This document shows positions 1 to 9,154 of a DNA stretch of 64,000 bases, piece by piece (position 1 is the stretch's first letter; every line of letters starts with the position of its first letter). The position numbers and the translations under genes were made by a program. Origin of the DNA: Legionella shakespearei DSM 23087 (GTDB lineage Bacteria; Pseudomonadota; Gammaproteobacteria; Legionellales; Legionellaceae); contig NZ_KB892436.1 in NCBI RefSeq assembly GCF_000373765.1, forward strand, positions 21,564 through 85,563. The letters run 5' to 3'. The notes under the pieces are model-generated. The model made no database searches. It had not been told where the DNA came from and worked only from the letters and a program-made list of their open reading frames with translations.

Positions 1-186
1 ATAGAAACTCCTTTTTTGATCCCCCCATCCGCCCTGTCGGGCACCTTCCCCCGGAGAGGGGAAGGCGATCCTGCATAGGTCTGAGTGGTACTCAATATGA
101 GAGGATCACTCAGGGTTATCCCCCCCTCCTCAGCACGAACGGATTGTGCGAATGCAAGAAAGTTACTTTTTTATACAGGGCTTGCG
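1..186. other. non-coding left edge with GC-rich hairpins
   Basis: No convincing gene lies here. Two small GC-rich inverted repeats are visible: GCCC-TGTC-GGGC near 31-42 and CCTTCCCCC/GGGGAAGG near 44-65. They resemble dispersed palindromic repeats or a terminator region downstream of the minus-strand reductase. An overlapping plus-strand reading frame is antisense to that reductase and is not supported. Confidence 0.4.
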
Positions 187-744
187 TTATTTAGAATTAG
201 TCTCAACCCACTTGGCATAAGCATCTATAAATTTTTGCACGAATTTACGGGTGTCTTCATTAGCAATTTCACCCTTGTCATTAAACAGATTTCCGGCATT
301 GCCAATGTAGGCTTCGGGTTGTTGCAGAGTGGGAACGTCCAGGAATACCAGTGCTTGCCTTAAAGCGTGATTGGCACCAAATCCACCTGCGGCGCTGGGT
401 GATACGCTGATGATAGCGCCAGGCTTGCCGCCCCAGATACTCTGCCCATAGGGGCGCGAACCCACGTCAATGGCATTTTTTAAAGGGGCTGGTATGGTCC
501 GATTGTATTCAGGAGTCACAAACAGCACTCCTTGATATCCTTTCATCTGCTCTCTGAACTTTGTCCAGGCCGCTGGTACCTGTCCTTCATCATCAAAGTC
601 CTGATTGTATAAAGGTAAGTCGCCTATTTCCACAAAGTCCAATTTGATAGACGCCGGAGCCATTTTAATCAACTCTTTGGCCATCTTTCTATTTAATGAA
701 TCTTTACGGAGACTTCCAACTATAACTGCAATTTTTTTAGCCAT
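187..744 (-). CDS. NADPH-dependent FMN reductase family protein
   Basis: This 185-residue protein is a flavodoxin-like NAD(P)H:FMN/quinone reductase (YieF/ChrR/azoreductase type) that would reduce FMN, quinones or azo compounds in the cytosol. The N-terminal IAVIVGSLRKDSLNRK is the typical phosphate-binding loop after the first beta strand. VTPEYNRTIPAPLKNAIDVGSR, in the middle, is the second FMN-contacting signature (PEYNxxxPxxLKNAIDW-like). The length is normal for the family. The ATG is preceded by AAGGAG at good spacing. It lies 40 bases downstream of the RND transporter on the same strand and could be co-transcribed with it. The exact substrate cannot be told from sequence. Confidence 0.9.
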   Translation of the reverse strand: MAKKIAVIVGSLRKDSLNRKMAKELIKMAPASIKLDFVEIGDLPLYNQDFDDEGQVPAAWTKFREQMKGYQGVLFVTPEYNRTIPAPLKNAIDVGSRPYGQSIWGGKPGAIISVSPSAAGGFGANHALRQALVFLDVPTLQQPEAYIGNAGNLFNDKGEIANEDTRKFVQKFIDAYAKWVETNSK

Positions 745-784
745 AATAAAACTCCTTAATATAAATAATAAATACTCAGCCCAC

Positions 785-3700
785 TCAATGGTGATCTGCT
801 TCTTTCAACGCCATTTCCGCTTTATCAGTCCGTGCTGCTTTCCTCTTTTGCTGCCAGGTCTGCAATAGCACATAAAAGACAGGGACAAAAACCACAGCAA
901 GACAGGTAGACGCCAACATCCCGCTGGAAACAGCAATACCTATAGATTTACGCGAATTTGCTCCGGCACCACTGGCAAAAACCAAAGGCATTACTCCCAT
1001 AATAAATGCAAAAGAAGTCATAAGGATGGGGCGAAAACGTGTTTTGGCGCCAAGAACTGCTGCTTCTATGATGGATTTGCCATGGATTAAATGCTGTTCA
1101 TTAGCCACTTCAACAATCAAAATAGCGTTTTTGGTAGCAAGAGCAATTAACAGCAATAAGCCAATTTGGGTGTACATGTTGTTGTCCATACCAAGACTGC
1201 CAAGCGCCAGTACCGTACCAATCAGAGTCAACGGCACACTGAGCAATATAGATGAGGGTGTCAGCCAGTTTTCATATTGACCTGCCAAAATCATGTAAAC
1301 AAAAACCAGTGATAAAGCAAAGATGAAATAGCTCATATTGCCAGCAATTTTTTCCTGATACGCAGTGCTGGTCCATTCGTAGGAAATGCCTGGAGGCAGT
1401 TGATCCTGGGCCAATTGCTCCATAACGTTAATCCCTTGCCCTGAACTAAATCCCTTTGCAGCCGCACCATTAATATTGCTGGACGGGTAAAGATTATAAA
1501 GCGAAATAATGGAAGGACCGACCGCAGGTCCTACGTCTGTAAGAGTACCTAAAGGAACCATGGAACCCGATTGATTTCTTACATAATAATTTTTTAAGTC
1601 ACTACTATTAACCCGTGATGACGCCTCTGCCTGTACGTATACGGGGAAAACCTGGCCGAATTTGGTAAACAGATTCACATAAGAGGAACCGAGATAAGTC
1701 TGTAAGGTTCCAAACGCATCATCAATTTTTACACCCAGAGACTCTGCTTTAGTCCTGTTGATGGGGGCCGCGACTTGCGGCACGCTGGCACGGAATGAAG
1801 TCATCAGATTTTGCAGTTGTGGCTCTTCACGGCCTTGAGCTATCAGTTGATCGGTTGCCTGCTGTAATTTACGGTAATCAAAAGTGCCATCTTGTAACTC
1901 TAACTGCATTTGGAAGCCGCCTGATAAACCTAAACCTTGAATAGGGGGCGGTACAACCACCAAAACCTTGGCATCCAGTGTTTCTTGCGCAATTTTATTG
2001 AGATGGGTATAAAGAGCCATCAGATTTTCTGACTTGCCGCGTTCATCCCAGTCCTTAAAAATAACGTATAAAACCCCGGCATTGGCAAGGTTGGCATTAT
2101 TATCCAGAAGGGATACACCATCGATGGCAATAATATTATCCACACCGGCCACTTCGGAAACCTGCTTACTTAAGCGATTTAAAACAGTATCAGTCCTGCC
2201 CAGACTGGCTCCATCAGGCAACTGGACGCTCAGGATTAAATAGCCTTGATCTTCAATAGGAATAAAGCCGGTTGGAATACGGGTTAAACCAAATATAGCC
2301 AGGCCAACCAAAATAACCCCTGCAAGACATACTACTCCGCTATGATGTACCAGTCTGTCCATAAGTCTGACGTAAGCCGCTTCAACAGGCAGATACATGC
2401 GATCAAAAGCACGGAAGACTATATTTTTTTGTTTGGTATGATCGGGCGCCCTAAGCCATAAAGCACATTGGGTGGGTTTTAGTGTCATTGCATTGATCGA
2501 ACTGATAAAGGCTGTTGCTGCAATCACTAGGGCGAACTGGGCATACATGGAGCCCGTCAAACCGGGCATGAATCCGGCAGGGACAAAGACAGCCATTAAC
2601 ACCAGTGTAATCCCTATAATAGGACCAAATAATTCTTTCATTGCTATAATGGCAGATTCTTTAGGCGGTGTGCCCTTTTCTATGTGTTGCGTTACCCCTT
2701 CAACAATTACAATGGCATCATCTACCACAATTCCTATGGCAAGAACCAATGCGAATAAGGTAAGCAAGTTAATGCTATAGCCTAATAGTAATAGTGCGAA
2801 AAATGTCCCGATGATAGTAACTGGCACCGTAGTAGCTGGCACTAAAGACGCACGAAAATTCTGCAGAAACACCACAATAACTATCAATACCAGAATCCCT
2901 GCTTCAAAAAGGGTTTTATACACCTCTGATATGGATGCCGTAACGAACATAGTGGTATCAAAGGGAATAGAATACTCCAGGCCGGGAGGAAAATTTTTGG
3001 CCATTTTAGCAACGGTTGCCCGTACCTCTTTTGCAACCTGAAGGGCATTCGCGCCGGGTAACTGGAAGATACCAATCGCGGCAGTGGCCTTGTTATTCAA
3101 TTTAGCCAGCTGATTGTAGCTGGAAGAACCCAGCTCGACCCGTCCTACATCGCGGATACGCACTACCTGTGCAGAACTGCTTGCATTCGCATTTTGATCC
3201 GGATCTGTATCACTGGTTTTTATAATGATGTTGCCAAATTCTTCAGGACTTGAAAGTTGCCCTGGAACATTGACCGTAAATTGATAGGGTTGTGCGCCCG
3301 CAGTGGGTGGCGCCCCCAACTGACCTGCGGAAACTTCTTTATTCTGGTAATTAATGGCATTTAATACATCACTGGGGTTTAATCCAAAAGCGAGCATTTT
3401 TTTAGGATCAAGCCAGATCCGCATAGCATAACTTCCAGAACCAAAAACAAGGACATTCCCTACTCCGGGTAAACGTGATAATTCATCCTGCATATTGATC
3501 ACGGCATAACTATTAAGAAAGACACCATCGTATTCATTATTTTTAGAAGTCAGGGTAATAAACTGCAGAATGGCTGTAGATTTTTGTTGAACAACTACCC
3601 CTTGCTTTTGCACTGATTCTGGCAATTGCGCCATAGCTGCCTGAACACGGTTCTGCACCAATACCTGGGCATAATTGAGATCAGTGCCTATTTTGAAAGT

Positions 3701-3979
3701 AACAATCAAATTATAAGTACCGTTATCGGTGCTCGTTGATTGCATGTACAGCATGTCTTCTACACCATTGACCTGTTGCTCAATAGGTAAGGCAACGGTA
3801 TTAATCATGGTTTTGGCATCAGCACCCGGATAACTGGTGGTTACCTGAATGGTAGGTGGCACAATGGCTGGGTACTGAGCCACTGGCAAAATAGCTATAG
3901 CGATTAATCCCAAAAAAACGATAAACAGGGCTATAACATTGGCCAGTACTGGCCTTTCAATGAAAAATTGTGACATCAT
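785..3979 (-). CDS. RND multidrug efflux permease, HAE1/AcrB family
   Basis: At 1064 residues this is full length for the inner-membrane proton/drug antiporter of a tripartite efflux pump. Visible AcrB features are the N-terminal FFIERPVLANVIALF first membrane segment, the FQL(P)GANAL and LPDGASLGRTD porter-domain motifs, and the TM4 GIVVDDAIVIVEGV motif with the paired aspartates of the proton relay. Twelve hydrophobic helices fall in two clusters with the ATKNAILIVE segment near the C-terminus. It is the last gene of a minus-strand operon and overlaps the stop of the membrane-fusion gene by 4 bases (ATGA); a second ATG follows directly. No nearby regulator gene is seen. Substrates are probably hydrophobic toxic compounds, an inference from family only. 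Confidence 0.96.
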   Translation of the reverse strand: MMSQFFIERPVLANVIALFIVFLGLIAIAILPVAQYPAIVPPTIQVTTSYPGADAKTMINTVALPIEQQVNGVEDMLYMQSTSTDNGTYNLIVTFKIGTDLNYAQVLVQNRVQAAMAQLPESVQKQGVVVQQKSTAILQFITLTSKNNEYDGVFLNSYAVINMQDELSRLPGVGNVLVFGSGSYAMRIWLDPKKMLAFGLNPSDVLNAINYQNKEVSAGQLGAPPTAGAQPYQFTVNVPGQLSSPEEFGNIIIKTSDTDPDQNANASSSAQVVRIRDVGRVELGSSSYNQLAKLNNKATAAIGIFQLPGANALQVAKEVRATVAKMAKNFPPGLEYSIPFDTTMFVTASISEVYKTLFEAGILVLIVIVVFLQNFRASLVPATTVPVTIIGTFFALLLLGYSINLLTLFALVLAIGIVVDDAIVIVEGVTQHIEKGTPPKESAIIAMKELFGPIIGITLVLMAVFVPAGFMPGLTGSMYAQFALVIAATAFISSINAMTLKPTQCALWLRAPDHTKQKNIVFRAFDRMYLPVEAAYVRLMDRLVHHSGVVCLAGVILVGLAIFGLTRIPTGFIPIEDQGYLILSVQLPDGASLGRTDTVLNRLSKQVSEVAGVDNIIAIDGVSLLDNNANLANAGVLYVIFKDWDERGKSENLMALYTHLNKIAQETLDAKVLVVVPPPIQGLGLSGGFQMQLELQDGTFDYRKLQQATDQLIAQGREEPQLQNLMTSFRASVPQVAAPINRTKAESLGVKIDDAFGTLQTYLGSSYVNLFTKFGQVFPVYVQAEASSRVNSSDLKNYYVRNQSGSMVPLGTLTDVGPAVGPSIISLYNLYPSSNINGAAAKGFSSGQGINVMEQLAQDQLPPGISYEWTSTAYQEKIAGNMSYFIFALSLVFVYMILAGQYENWLTPSSILLSVPLTLIGTVLALGSLGMDNNMYTQIGLLLLIALATKNAILIVEVANEQHLIHGKSIIEAAVLGAKTRFRPILMTSFAFIMGVMPLVFASGAGANSRKSIGIAVSSGMLASTCLAVVFVPVFYVLLQTWQQKRKAARTDKAEMALKEADHH

Positions 3980-5148
3980 TTTGCTTGTTCCACTCCCTGG
4001 TTTGTTTTCAGTGTTACTTTATGGGAGGGGATCGCATTTTGTAATCCGGAGACAATGACATTATCCTGAGGCTCCAGCCCTTTGGTTATGGCCCGGGCAC
4101 CATTTTCGGTGCTGCCAAGGGTGACCCGTTTTAAAACGACAATGTTGTCTTTATCTACCACAAGAACGTAGGCGCCAATTTGGTCATACTGCACGGAGGT
4201 GTCGGGGATAGTCAGCTGCGGTGTTGGCTTGGATATTGGAACCCTGACCTGAACAAATAAGCCTGGAACTAAATCAAAATTATCATTGGGTAACAAGGCA
4301 CGAAAGGTCATGGTTCCAGTCGAGGCGTTTAAACCGGTATCTATGAAATCCAGAGTCCCTTTATGCGGGAAGCCTTCTTCATTCTGCATACCTACAGCTA
4401 TGGGAATCTCTGCTACCTTCATGGGTTTTAAGCCTTTTGCCCTGGCGGCATTTCTGATCTTAATCAGTTCCAGCTCATTCAAATTGAAATACACATAAAG
4501 GGGATTAATTTGTTCTATGGTGGCCAAATCAGTAGCTTTACCATTACCTACCAGGTTGCCTGCGTCGATTAAATGACGTCCCATTCTGCCATCAAATGGA
4601 GCTGAGACATGGGTATAGCCATAAGTAATTTCTGTGTTTTTAGCATCGGCTACTGCTTTATCTACCTCTGCCTTGGATTCAGCTACCTTGGAATTCCATT
4701 TTTCCACGTTTTTAAGCGAGGTAGCATTTTGTTTGTACATTTGTTGCTGGCGCGCGTATTCCAGCTTTGAGTATTCGTATGCGGCCGTTTGTGCCGCAAC
4801 AGTTGCCTGCGCTGCACGTACTTGCTCCATGTAAGGTTGTGGCTCGATGACGAAGAGAGGCTGATTTTTTTTAACAAAAGCGCCATCGGTAAATTCAATA
4901 GAATCGAGATAACCTTCAACACGGGCGACCAAATTAACGGATTGATATGCAACGGTGTTGCCCGTTTGGATGACGTACTCTGCCATTTCTTTCATCTGAG
5001 GCTTTTGTACTTCCACCATAGGTGGCGGTGGGCCTTTGGGCTGTGGTTTGGAAAAAGAGTGGATCAGCAAGTAAAGGAGAAACAATCCAATGAATACAAT
5101 ACCTGCATATTTAATTACTTGTGTTCGGTCTTGAACGTTCATTCTCAT
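3976..5148 (-). CDS. RND efflux periplasmic membrane-fusion protein (AcrA/MexA family)
   Basis: This 390-residue adaptor links the inner-membrane RND pump to the outer-membrane channel. It has an uncleaved N-terminal membrane anchor (about residues 9-30), a proline-rich linker, the lipoyl half-motifs (NLVARVEGYLDSIEFTDGAFV and VSAPFDGRMGRHLIDAGNLV) on either side of an alpha-hairpin with coiled-coil character, and a C-terminal beta-barrel (LVPGLFVQVRVP). I chose the start at 5148 because it overlaps the upstream stop as TGATG, implying translational coupling. A frame extending to 5235 would run deep into the channel gene. An alternative ATG is two codons further in. It lacks the lipoprotein cysteine many family members have. 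Confidence 0.93.
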   Translation of the reverse strand: MRMNVQDRTQVIKYAGIVFIGLFLLYLLIHSFSKPQPKGPPPPMVEVQKPQMKEMAEYVIQTGNTVAYQSVNLVARVEGYLDSIEFTDGAFVKKNQPLFVIEPQPYMEQVRAAQATVAAQTAAYEYSKLEYARQQQMYKQNATSLKNVEKWNSKVAESKAEVDKAVADAKNTEITYGYTHVSAPFDGRMGRHLIDAGNLVGNGKATDLATIEQINPLYVYFNLNELELIKIRNAARAKGLKPMKVAEIPIAVGMQNEEGFPHKGTLDFIDTGLNASTGTMTFRALLPNDNFDLVPGLFVQVRVPISKPTPQLTIPDTSVQYDQIGAYVLVVDKDNIVVLKRVTLGSTENGARAITKGLEPQDNVIVSGLQNAIPSHKVTLKTNQGVEQAK

Positions 5149-6701
5149 CACCAGGTTGGTAAATAGAGTTGTTTTATTTTTTGCCCTTTGGTTGCAGGGG
5201 GCTGATGATTTCTCTGTTGCAGTAAACTGCCCCAATTGGTGCGGGCGGCCATTTCTTCTTTAATTTGCTCTGCAACGAGGTCATTATGTCCTCTTATCTG
5301 CCATCCGCCACCCAGTGCGCGATACAGGGCAATGACTGATTGGGATACTTCTCCGCGGGCATTAACCAGCGAAAGCTGTACCCGTAATTGTTGCTGCTCA
5401 GCATTCAAGACGGTGGTATAGCTGGCTTCACCTTCTTTATATCGTATTAATGCCAGTTTGGTCGTACGAATGGCAGCAGCATTGGCAACAGTGAGTGAAT
5501 ACTCGGTTTTCTTTGATTCTATATAACGAGTGATATTGTCCTGAACTTCCTGTTGTACTTTCAGGACGAGATTCATATAAGACAATAACGACTGCTGGAA
5601 TGCCGCATCCTGTACGCGCACCGCATTGGTAATTTGGCCATAGTTCAAGATGGGCCATGTGGCAGCAGGACCTGCCATAATGGAGCGATTTGACCAGTTG
5701 AATAAATCACTGATGGTGGAGCTGCCAATATTATTGGAAGAGAAATTAAAGGTTCCTGCCAAGGACAGGGATGGATAAAGGTTGGCTTTTACAGCACCAA
5801 TCGCTGCGGATTGTGCAACGGCTTCCATACGTGCCTGAAAAACGTCGGGTCGACGGACTATAATTTCTTTAGGAATGCCTACAGCAATTTGGGCCGAAGC
5901 TTTAGGTATGCCATGATTCTTTTTAAGAAACCCATTGACCCTGTCCGGAGTTGTTCCCAGCAATACTGCCAGTGAATCCTTCTGATGCTGCAGATCGCTC
6001 ACGTATTGAGGAAGTTTGGATTGGGTTTCAGCGAGTTCAGTAGACGCCTGTTCCACATCAAGCAAACTGGTTTGGCCGCCTTTGTAACGCGCTTTGGCTA
6101 TTTGCAGGCTGATGGTCTGAATTCTGATGTTTTCCTGCGTTACCTTAATTAATGCTTCATCGGTACGGAGCTGTACAAAGGTACGGGCTATATCTGAGGT
6201 CAGGGTAACCAGGGCTGAGTCGTAGGCAGCAAGGGAAGCCATAAAAACAGCATCATTGGATTGAATGGCTCGGCGGTATTTGCCCCAGAAATCAATTTCC
6301 CAGCTTGCAGAAAAGCCGGTTGCCGCTGTAAGGAAGTCGGGTGGTAGAAGACCTTGTAATTGGCTGCCGCCAATACGATTGTAAGTGTAATTGCCCGCAA
6401 GCGCCTGTTGTTGGGGGTATAACTCACCCACAGATTGAGCCAGCTGGGCTCTTGCCTGTAATACTTTAACTCCGGCACTTTGTAAGGACAGATTGTTATG
6501 ATAGCCCCTCTCAATAAGAGAAGTCAGCGTGCTATCATTAAAAACCTTCCACCAGTTTGCACTGCGAACAGGGGCTGAGCGGACAGCTTTGCTGGATATG
6601 AGCCAATGATTACTGATGTTTTTTTGCGGTTCTTTAAAGTTGGGTCCAACCATACATGAACTAAGAAAAAAACAACTTGTGATGAGAAGTATTTTTAACA
6701 T
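5148..6701 (-). CDS. outer-membrane efflux channel lipoprotein (NodT/OprM family)
   Basis: This 517-residue TolC-like channel is the first gene of the three-gene efflux operon (channel, adaptor, pump). The N-terminus is a lipoprotein signal with lipobox LSSC, cleaved before a cysteine at about residue 16 and followed by the family's MVGPNFKEP sequence. Two repeats of the outer-membrane efflux domain follow, with characteristic ASWEIDFWGKYRRAI and RRPDVFQARMEAVAQSAAIGAVKANLYPSLSL segments. The C-terminal tail beyond the conserved ALGGGW end is about 50 residues long and polar, somewhat longer than usual. A gap of about 220 bases separates it from the divergent maf gene and should hold both promoters. 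Confidence 0.95.
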   Translation of the reverse strand: MLKILLITSCFFLSSCMVGPNFKEPQKNISNHWLISSKAVRSAPVRSANWWKVFNDSTLTSLIERGYHNNLSLQSAGVKVLQARAQLAQSVGELYPQQQALAGNYTYNRIGGSQLQGLLPPDFLTAATGFSASWEIDFWGKYRRAIQSNDAVFMASLAAYDSALVTLTSDIARTFVQLRTDEALIKVTQENIRIQTISLQIAKARYKGGQTSLLDVEQASTELAETQSKLPQYVSDLQHQKDSLAVLLGTTPDRVNGFLKKNHGIPKASAQIAVGIPKEIIVRRPDVFQARMEAVAQSAAIGAVKANLYPSLSLAGTFNFSSNNIGSSTISDLFNWSNRSIMAGPAATWPILNYGQITNAVRVQDAAFQQSLLSYMNLVLKVQQEVQDNITRYIESKKTEYSLTVANAAAIRTTKLALIRYKEGEASYTTVLNAEQQQLRVQLSLVNARGEVSQSVIALYRALGGGWQIRGHNDLVAEQIKEEMAARTNWGSLLQQRNHQPPATKGQKIKQLYLPTW

Positions 6702-6922
6702 GTATGCCAGAATGTCCCTTTCTGTTAACAGCAGCCAATGATTTACTATTGGCGGAGAGTACTCATCAATGTATCACTGAATAAGTATAAAATAAACGAA
6801 ATGGGCATAAGATTCTTTCTGCTGATTCAGGTGTATAGCAATTAGCGCACCTTGAATTATCAACACGCTTTTCTGACTGTAATTATGTTAAAATAAATTT
6901 TCTCAATTGTTGTATGTGATTT

Positions 6923-7513
6923 ATGAACATTTATTTGGCTTCAAAAAGCCCGAGACGTCAGGAATTGCTCAGGCAAATGGATGTTGCGTTTGAACTGCTG
7001 CTTGTTGATACTCCGGAAATTGTGCAACCGGGTGAGTTACCTGAAGAGTATTCCAAACGTGTTACCCAGGAAAAAATGAGTGCTTCCTGGAATACGGTTA
7101 TTCAAAATGAACTGCCCTTAATGCCAGTGCTCTGTGCCGATACGGAAGTCATTTTAGATGGCAAAATAATGGGAAAACCGCAGGATGAGCAAGATGCTTA
7201 TCAGATGTTAAAAAGTTACGCTAATCGCAGTCATCAAGTCATTACCAGTGTTGGTTTAATTTATAATGATTATCAAAAAATAATAATGAACACGACGGAA
7301 GTAACTTTTTCAGCTATGACTGATGAAGAGATTAAACATTATCTGGCCAGTGGTAATTACAAAGATAAAGCAGGCAGTTACGGGATTCAAAGTTATATCG
7401 GTCAATTCATTTCCCGCATCGAAGGCTGTTTTGATTCGGTAATGGGCTTGCCTTTGAATACAGTGCGTGAATTATTACTGGATTTTAAGAGACACAGCAA
7501 GAACTTGGCCTAA
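6923..7513 (+). CDS. maf: Maf-family nucleoside triphosphate pyrophosphatase
   Basis: This 196-residue cytosolic house-cleaning enzyme hydrolyses non-canonical or modified nucleoside triphosphates to monophosphates. The N-terminal IYLASKSPRRQELLRQM is the diagnostic Maf motif (SxSPRRxELL). Downstream are CADTEVILDGKIMGKPQD, with the catalytic aspartate region, and YKDKAGSYGIQSYIGQFISRIEGCFDSVMGLPL, the family's GxYxIQ...GS..NVVGLP-like end. Length is typical. The Shine-Dalgarno sequence before the ATG is weak. It is divergent from the efflux operon and followed by a non-coding repeat region. Subfamily specificity (m7GTP versus dTTP/UTP) was not resolved. Confidence 0.93.
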   Translation: MNIYLASKSPRRQELLRQMDVAFELLLVDTPEIVQPGELPEEYSKRVTQEKMSASWNTVIQNELPLMPVLCADTEVILDGKIMGKPQDEQDAYQMLKSYANRSHQVITSVGLIYNDYQKIIMNTTEVTFSAMTDEEIKHYLASGNYKDKAGSYGIQSYIGQFISRIEGCFDSVMGLPLNTVRELLLDFKRHSKNLA

Positions 7514-7896
7514 AGCGTAGCCCGTCCTGTAACCCCATTAAATCCAGACCGGGCTACAATTATTACCCATATAATCGAGTTTACCTAACCGCACCTTTAT
7601 TTTCGCAAAATATCGTATGCCGTGGCATTTCAGGGGCACTAAACCGGATAGAGCACATCGCTTTTTTGCAGTTTCCAGTGCGGAGGGAGCTGAGGCCAAG
7701 AAAGATATTGAGGGTATGAGACCTTGGTACGAGGGTGAAAAGCCAAAATTGTTTTGATGAAATAGAGTCAAGGCTGGTTCCATTTTAAATCCGGACTGTA
7801 GATGGTTTGGATTTTTCTTCACAGTAGCAGTCCCTACTCAATCAGATGAATTTATTCTAATATGATTAAACCCTTGGTTTATTGAGGTAGCCTGAT
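7514..7896. other. intergenic gap with one palindrome, otherwise unexplained
   Basis: A hairpin at 7517-7557 begins GTAGCCCG and ends CGGGCTAC, matching the ends of repeat family B. The rest (about 7560-7890) shows no recognisable gene. A 94-codon minus-strand frame covers part of it but has no clear ribosome-binding site or family resemblance. Confidence 0.5.
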
Positions 7897-8781
7897 ATGG
7901 CTGGTTCGAGTTTGTTAACGTTGATAGATGATATTGCCAGCGCCCTGGATGATGTGGCTGCGATGACCAAAGTTGCCACTAAAAAAACAGCAGGTGTTCT
8001 GGGGGATGATTTGGCGCTTAATGCAGAACAGGTGATAGGCATCCATGCCCATAGGGAATTGCCTGTTGTATGGGCGGTAGCCAAAGGCTCTGCGGTGAAT
8101 AAATTAATACTTATTCCACTGGCTTTGTTGATTAATTTCTTTGTACCCCCTCTGGTCACTGTTTTATTGATGGCTGGTGGCTTGTATTTATGCTTTGAAG
8201 GTTTTGAGAAAATTATTGCAAAAATTGTTCATAAGAAAAATGATCATCCGATAAAAACACTCGATGAAACGAATGGGGATCTGGTTTTGTTCGAGCAACA
8301 AAAAATTAAAGGTGCAGTGCGCACCGATTTTGTATTGTCAGCTGAAATTATTGTCATTACTTTGGGTGTAGTGGCAACTACTTCATTAGCTAATCAGGTA
8401 ATGGTATTGGTTTTAATTTCACTCATCATGACTGTTGGTGTTTATGGACTGGTTGCCTGTATCGTGAAACTGGACGATTTGGGCTTTTTGTTGCGTGAAA
8501 AAAAGCGTCCTTTCAAACAGCTTGGTGTGCTTTTGATTGGTACTGCTCCTGTATTAATGAGAGTACTTGGTGTGGTGGGAACCATCGCTATGTTTTTAGT
8601 CGGTGGCGGTATTATTGCTCACGGAATTCCTGCTATTCACCATTACGCACAGAATTTGCCGTCCCTTGTTTCCTTGGCAGTTGATTTTGTTACTGGGGTT
8701 ATTGCAGGGGGGATTGCAGTTATTGCTTATTTAATTTTTCATAAGGCTTGGGCGATCTTTGAAAAAAGTAAGGTGGATTGA
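7897..8781 (+). CDS. DUF808 family inner-membrane protein (YedI-like)
   Basis: This 294-residue protein opens with the DUF808 signature: AGSSLLTLIDDIASALDDVAAMTKVATKKTAGVLGDDLALNAEQV. Several hydrophobic segments follow (roughly residues 65-105, 150-190, 210-245 and 260-285). E. coli YedI is the best-known relative. The molecular function is unknown, and a transport or stress role has only been suggested. TGAGG precedes the ATG at good spacing. It stands alone between two repeat-filled gaps, so it is probably monocistronic. Confidence 0.9.
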   Translation: MAGSSLLTLIDDIASALDDVAAMTKVATKKTAGVLGDDLALNAEQVIGIHAHRELPVVWAVAKGSAVNKLILIPLALLINFFVPPLVTVLLMAGGLYLCFEGFEKIIAKIVHKKNDHPIKTLDETNGDLVLFEQQKIKGAVRTDFVLSAEIIVITLGVVATTSLANQVMVLVLISLIMTVGVYGLVACIVKLDDLGFLLREKKRPFKQLGVLLIGTAPVLMRVLGVVGTIAMFLVGGGIIAHGIPAIHHYAQNLPSLVSLAVDFVTGVIAGGIAVIAYLIFHKAWAIFEKSKVD

Positions 8782-8812
8782 CTGGGTTAAAGTGGGGCAC
8801 GTCGTTCTGAGT

Positions 8813-9003
8813 TGAAGTATCCCCACGAAAATGATTTTTTTATGAGCACTACATTTCCTGTTTGCTTATGCTGTCATCATGCTAAGAAAACCGAGCCGCG
8901 ACCGTAAGGGAGCGGAACAGTTCGATGCACTTCATTGTTGATTATTCATTAGGTGTACATCCAAAATTTCCGCTTCCTTACGGTCGCGGCTCGGTTTTCT
9001 TAG
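8813..9003. repeat. repeat family A, copy 1 (flank plus long hairpin)
   Basis: A flank of about 70 bases (8813-8883) is followed by near-perfect inverted arms of about 34 bases at 8884-8918 and 8966-9001, with core CCGAGCCGCGACCGTAAGG. They enclose a 48-base loop. Copies lie at 25316-25413 (arms only) and 49147-49343. The arms could form a very stable RNA or DNA hairpin. Confidence 0.9.
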
Positions 9004-9008
9004 CGAGT

Positions 9009-9095
9009 GTAGCCCGTATTAGGCGTCAGCCGTAATACGGGATCGAAGTGGCAATGGACTAATTTCCGTATTACGCTATCGCTAATACGGGCTAC
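9009..9095. repeat. repeat family B, copy 1
   Basis: Inverted repeat beginning GTAGCCCGTATTAGGCG and ending CTAATACGGGCTAC. Each arm carries a smaller internal palindrome (CCGTATTA/TAATACGG). Related copies are at 21588-21663, 46918-46975, 25484-25517, 55220-55252 and 52482-52511. Confidence 0.85.
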
Positions 9096-9154
9096 GGAAT
9101 CTACGCAAACGCTCACGATGTAAAGAAAAGGCATTAGGCGTCGTTTTCTAATTG

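Noticed and set aside
85-363. 92-codon plus-strand frame at the left edge
   Set aside because: Mostly antisense to the FMN reductase gene, which has clear motifs and a good ribosome-binding site.
5149-5235. 29-residue N-terminal extension of the membrane-fusion protein
   Set aside because: It would overlap the channel gene's 3' end by 88 bases; the TGATG overlap and the membrane-anchor position favour the start at 5148.
7538-7822. 94-codon minus-strand reading frame after maf
   Set aside because: No convincing ribosome-binding site, no recognisable family, and its end overlaps a family B-type hairpin; composition does not look like the neighbouring genes.
8813-9095. CRISPR-like array suspected from repeated palindromes
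   Set aside because: Repeats are dispersed, differ in type, lack regular spacers and no cas genes are present.
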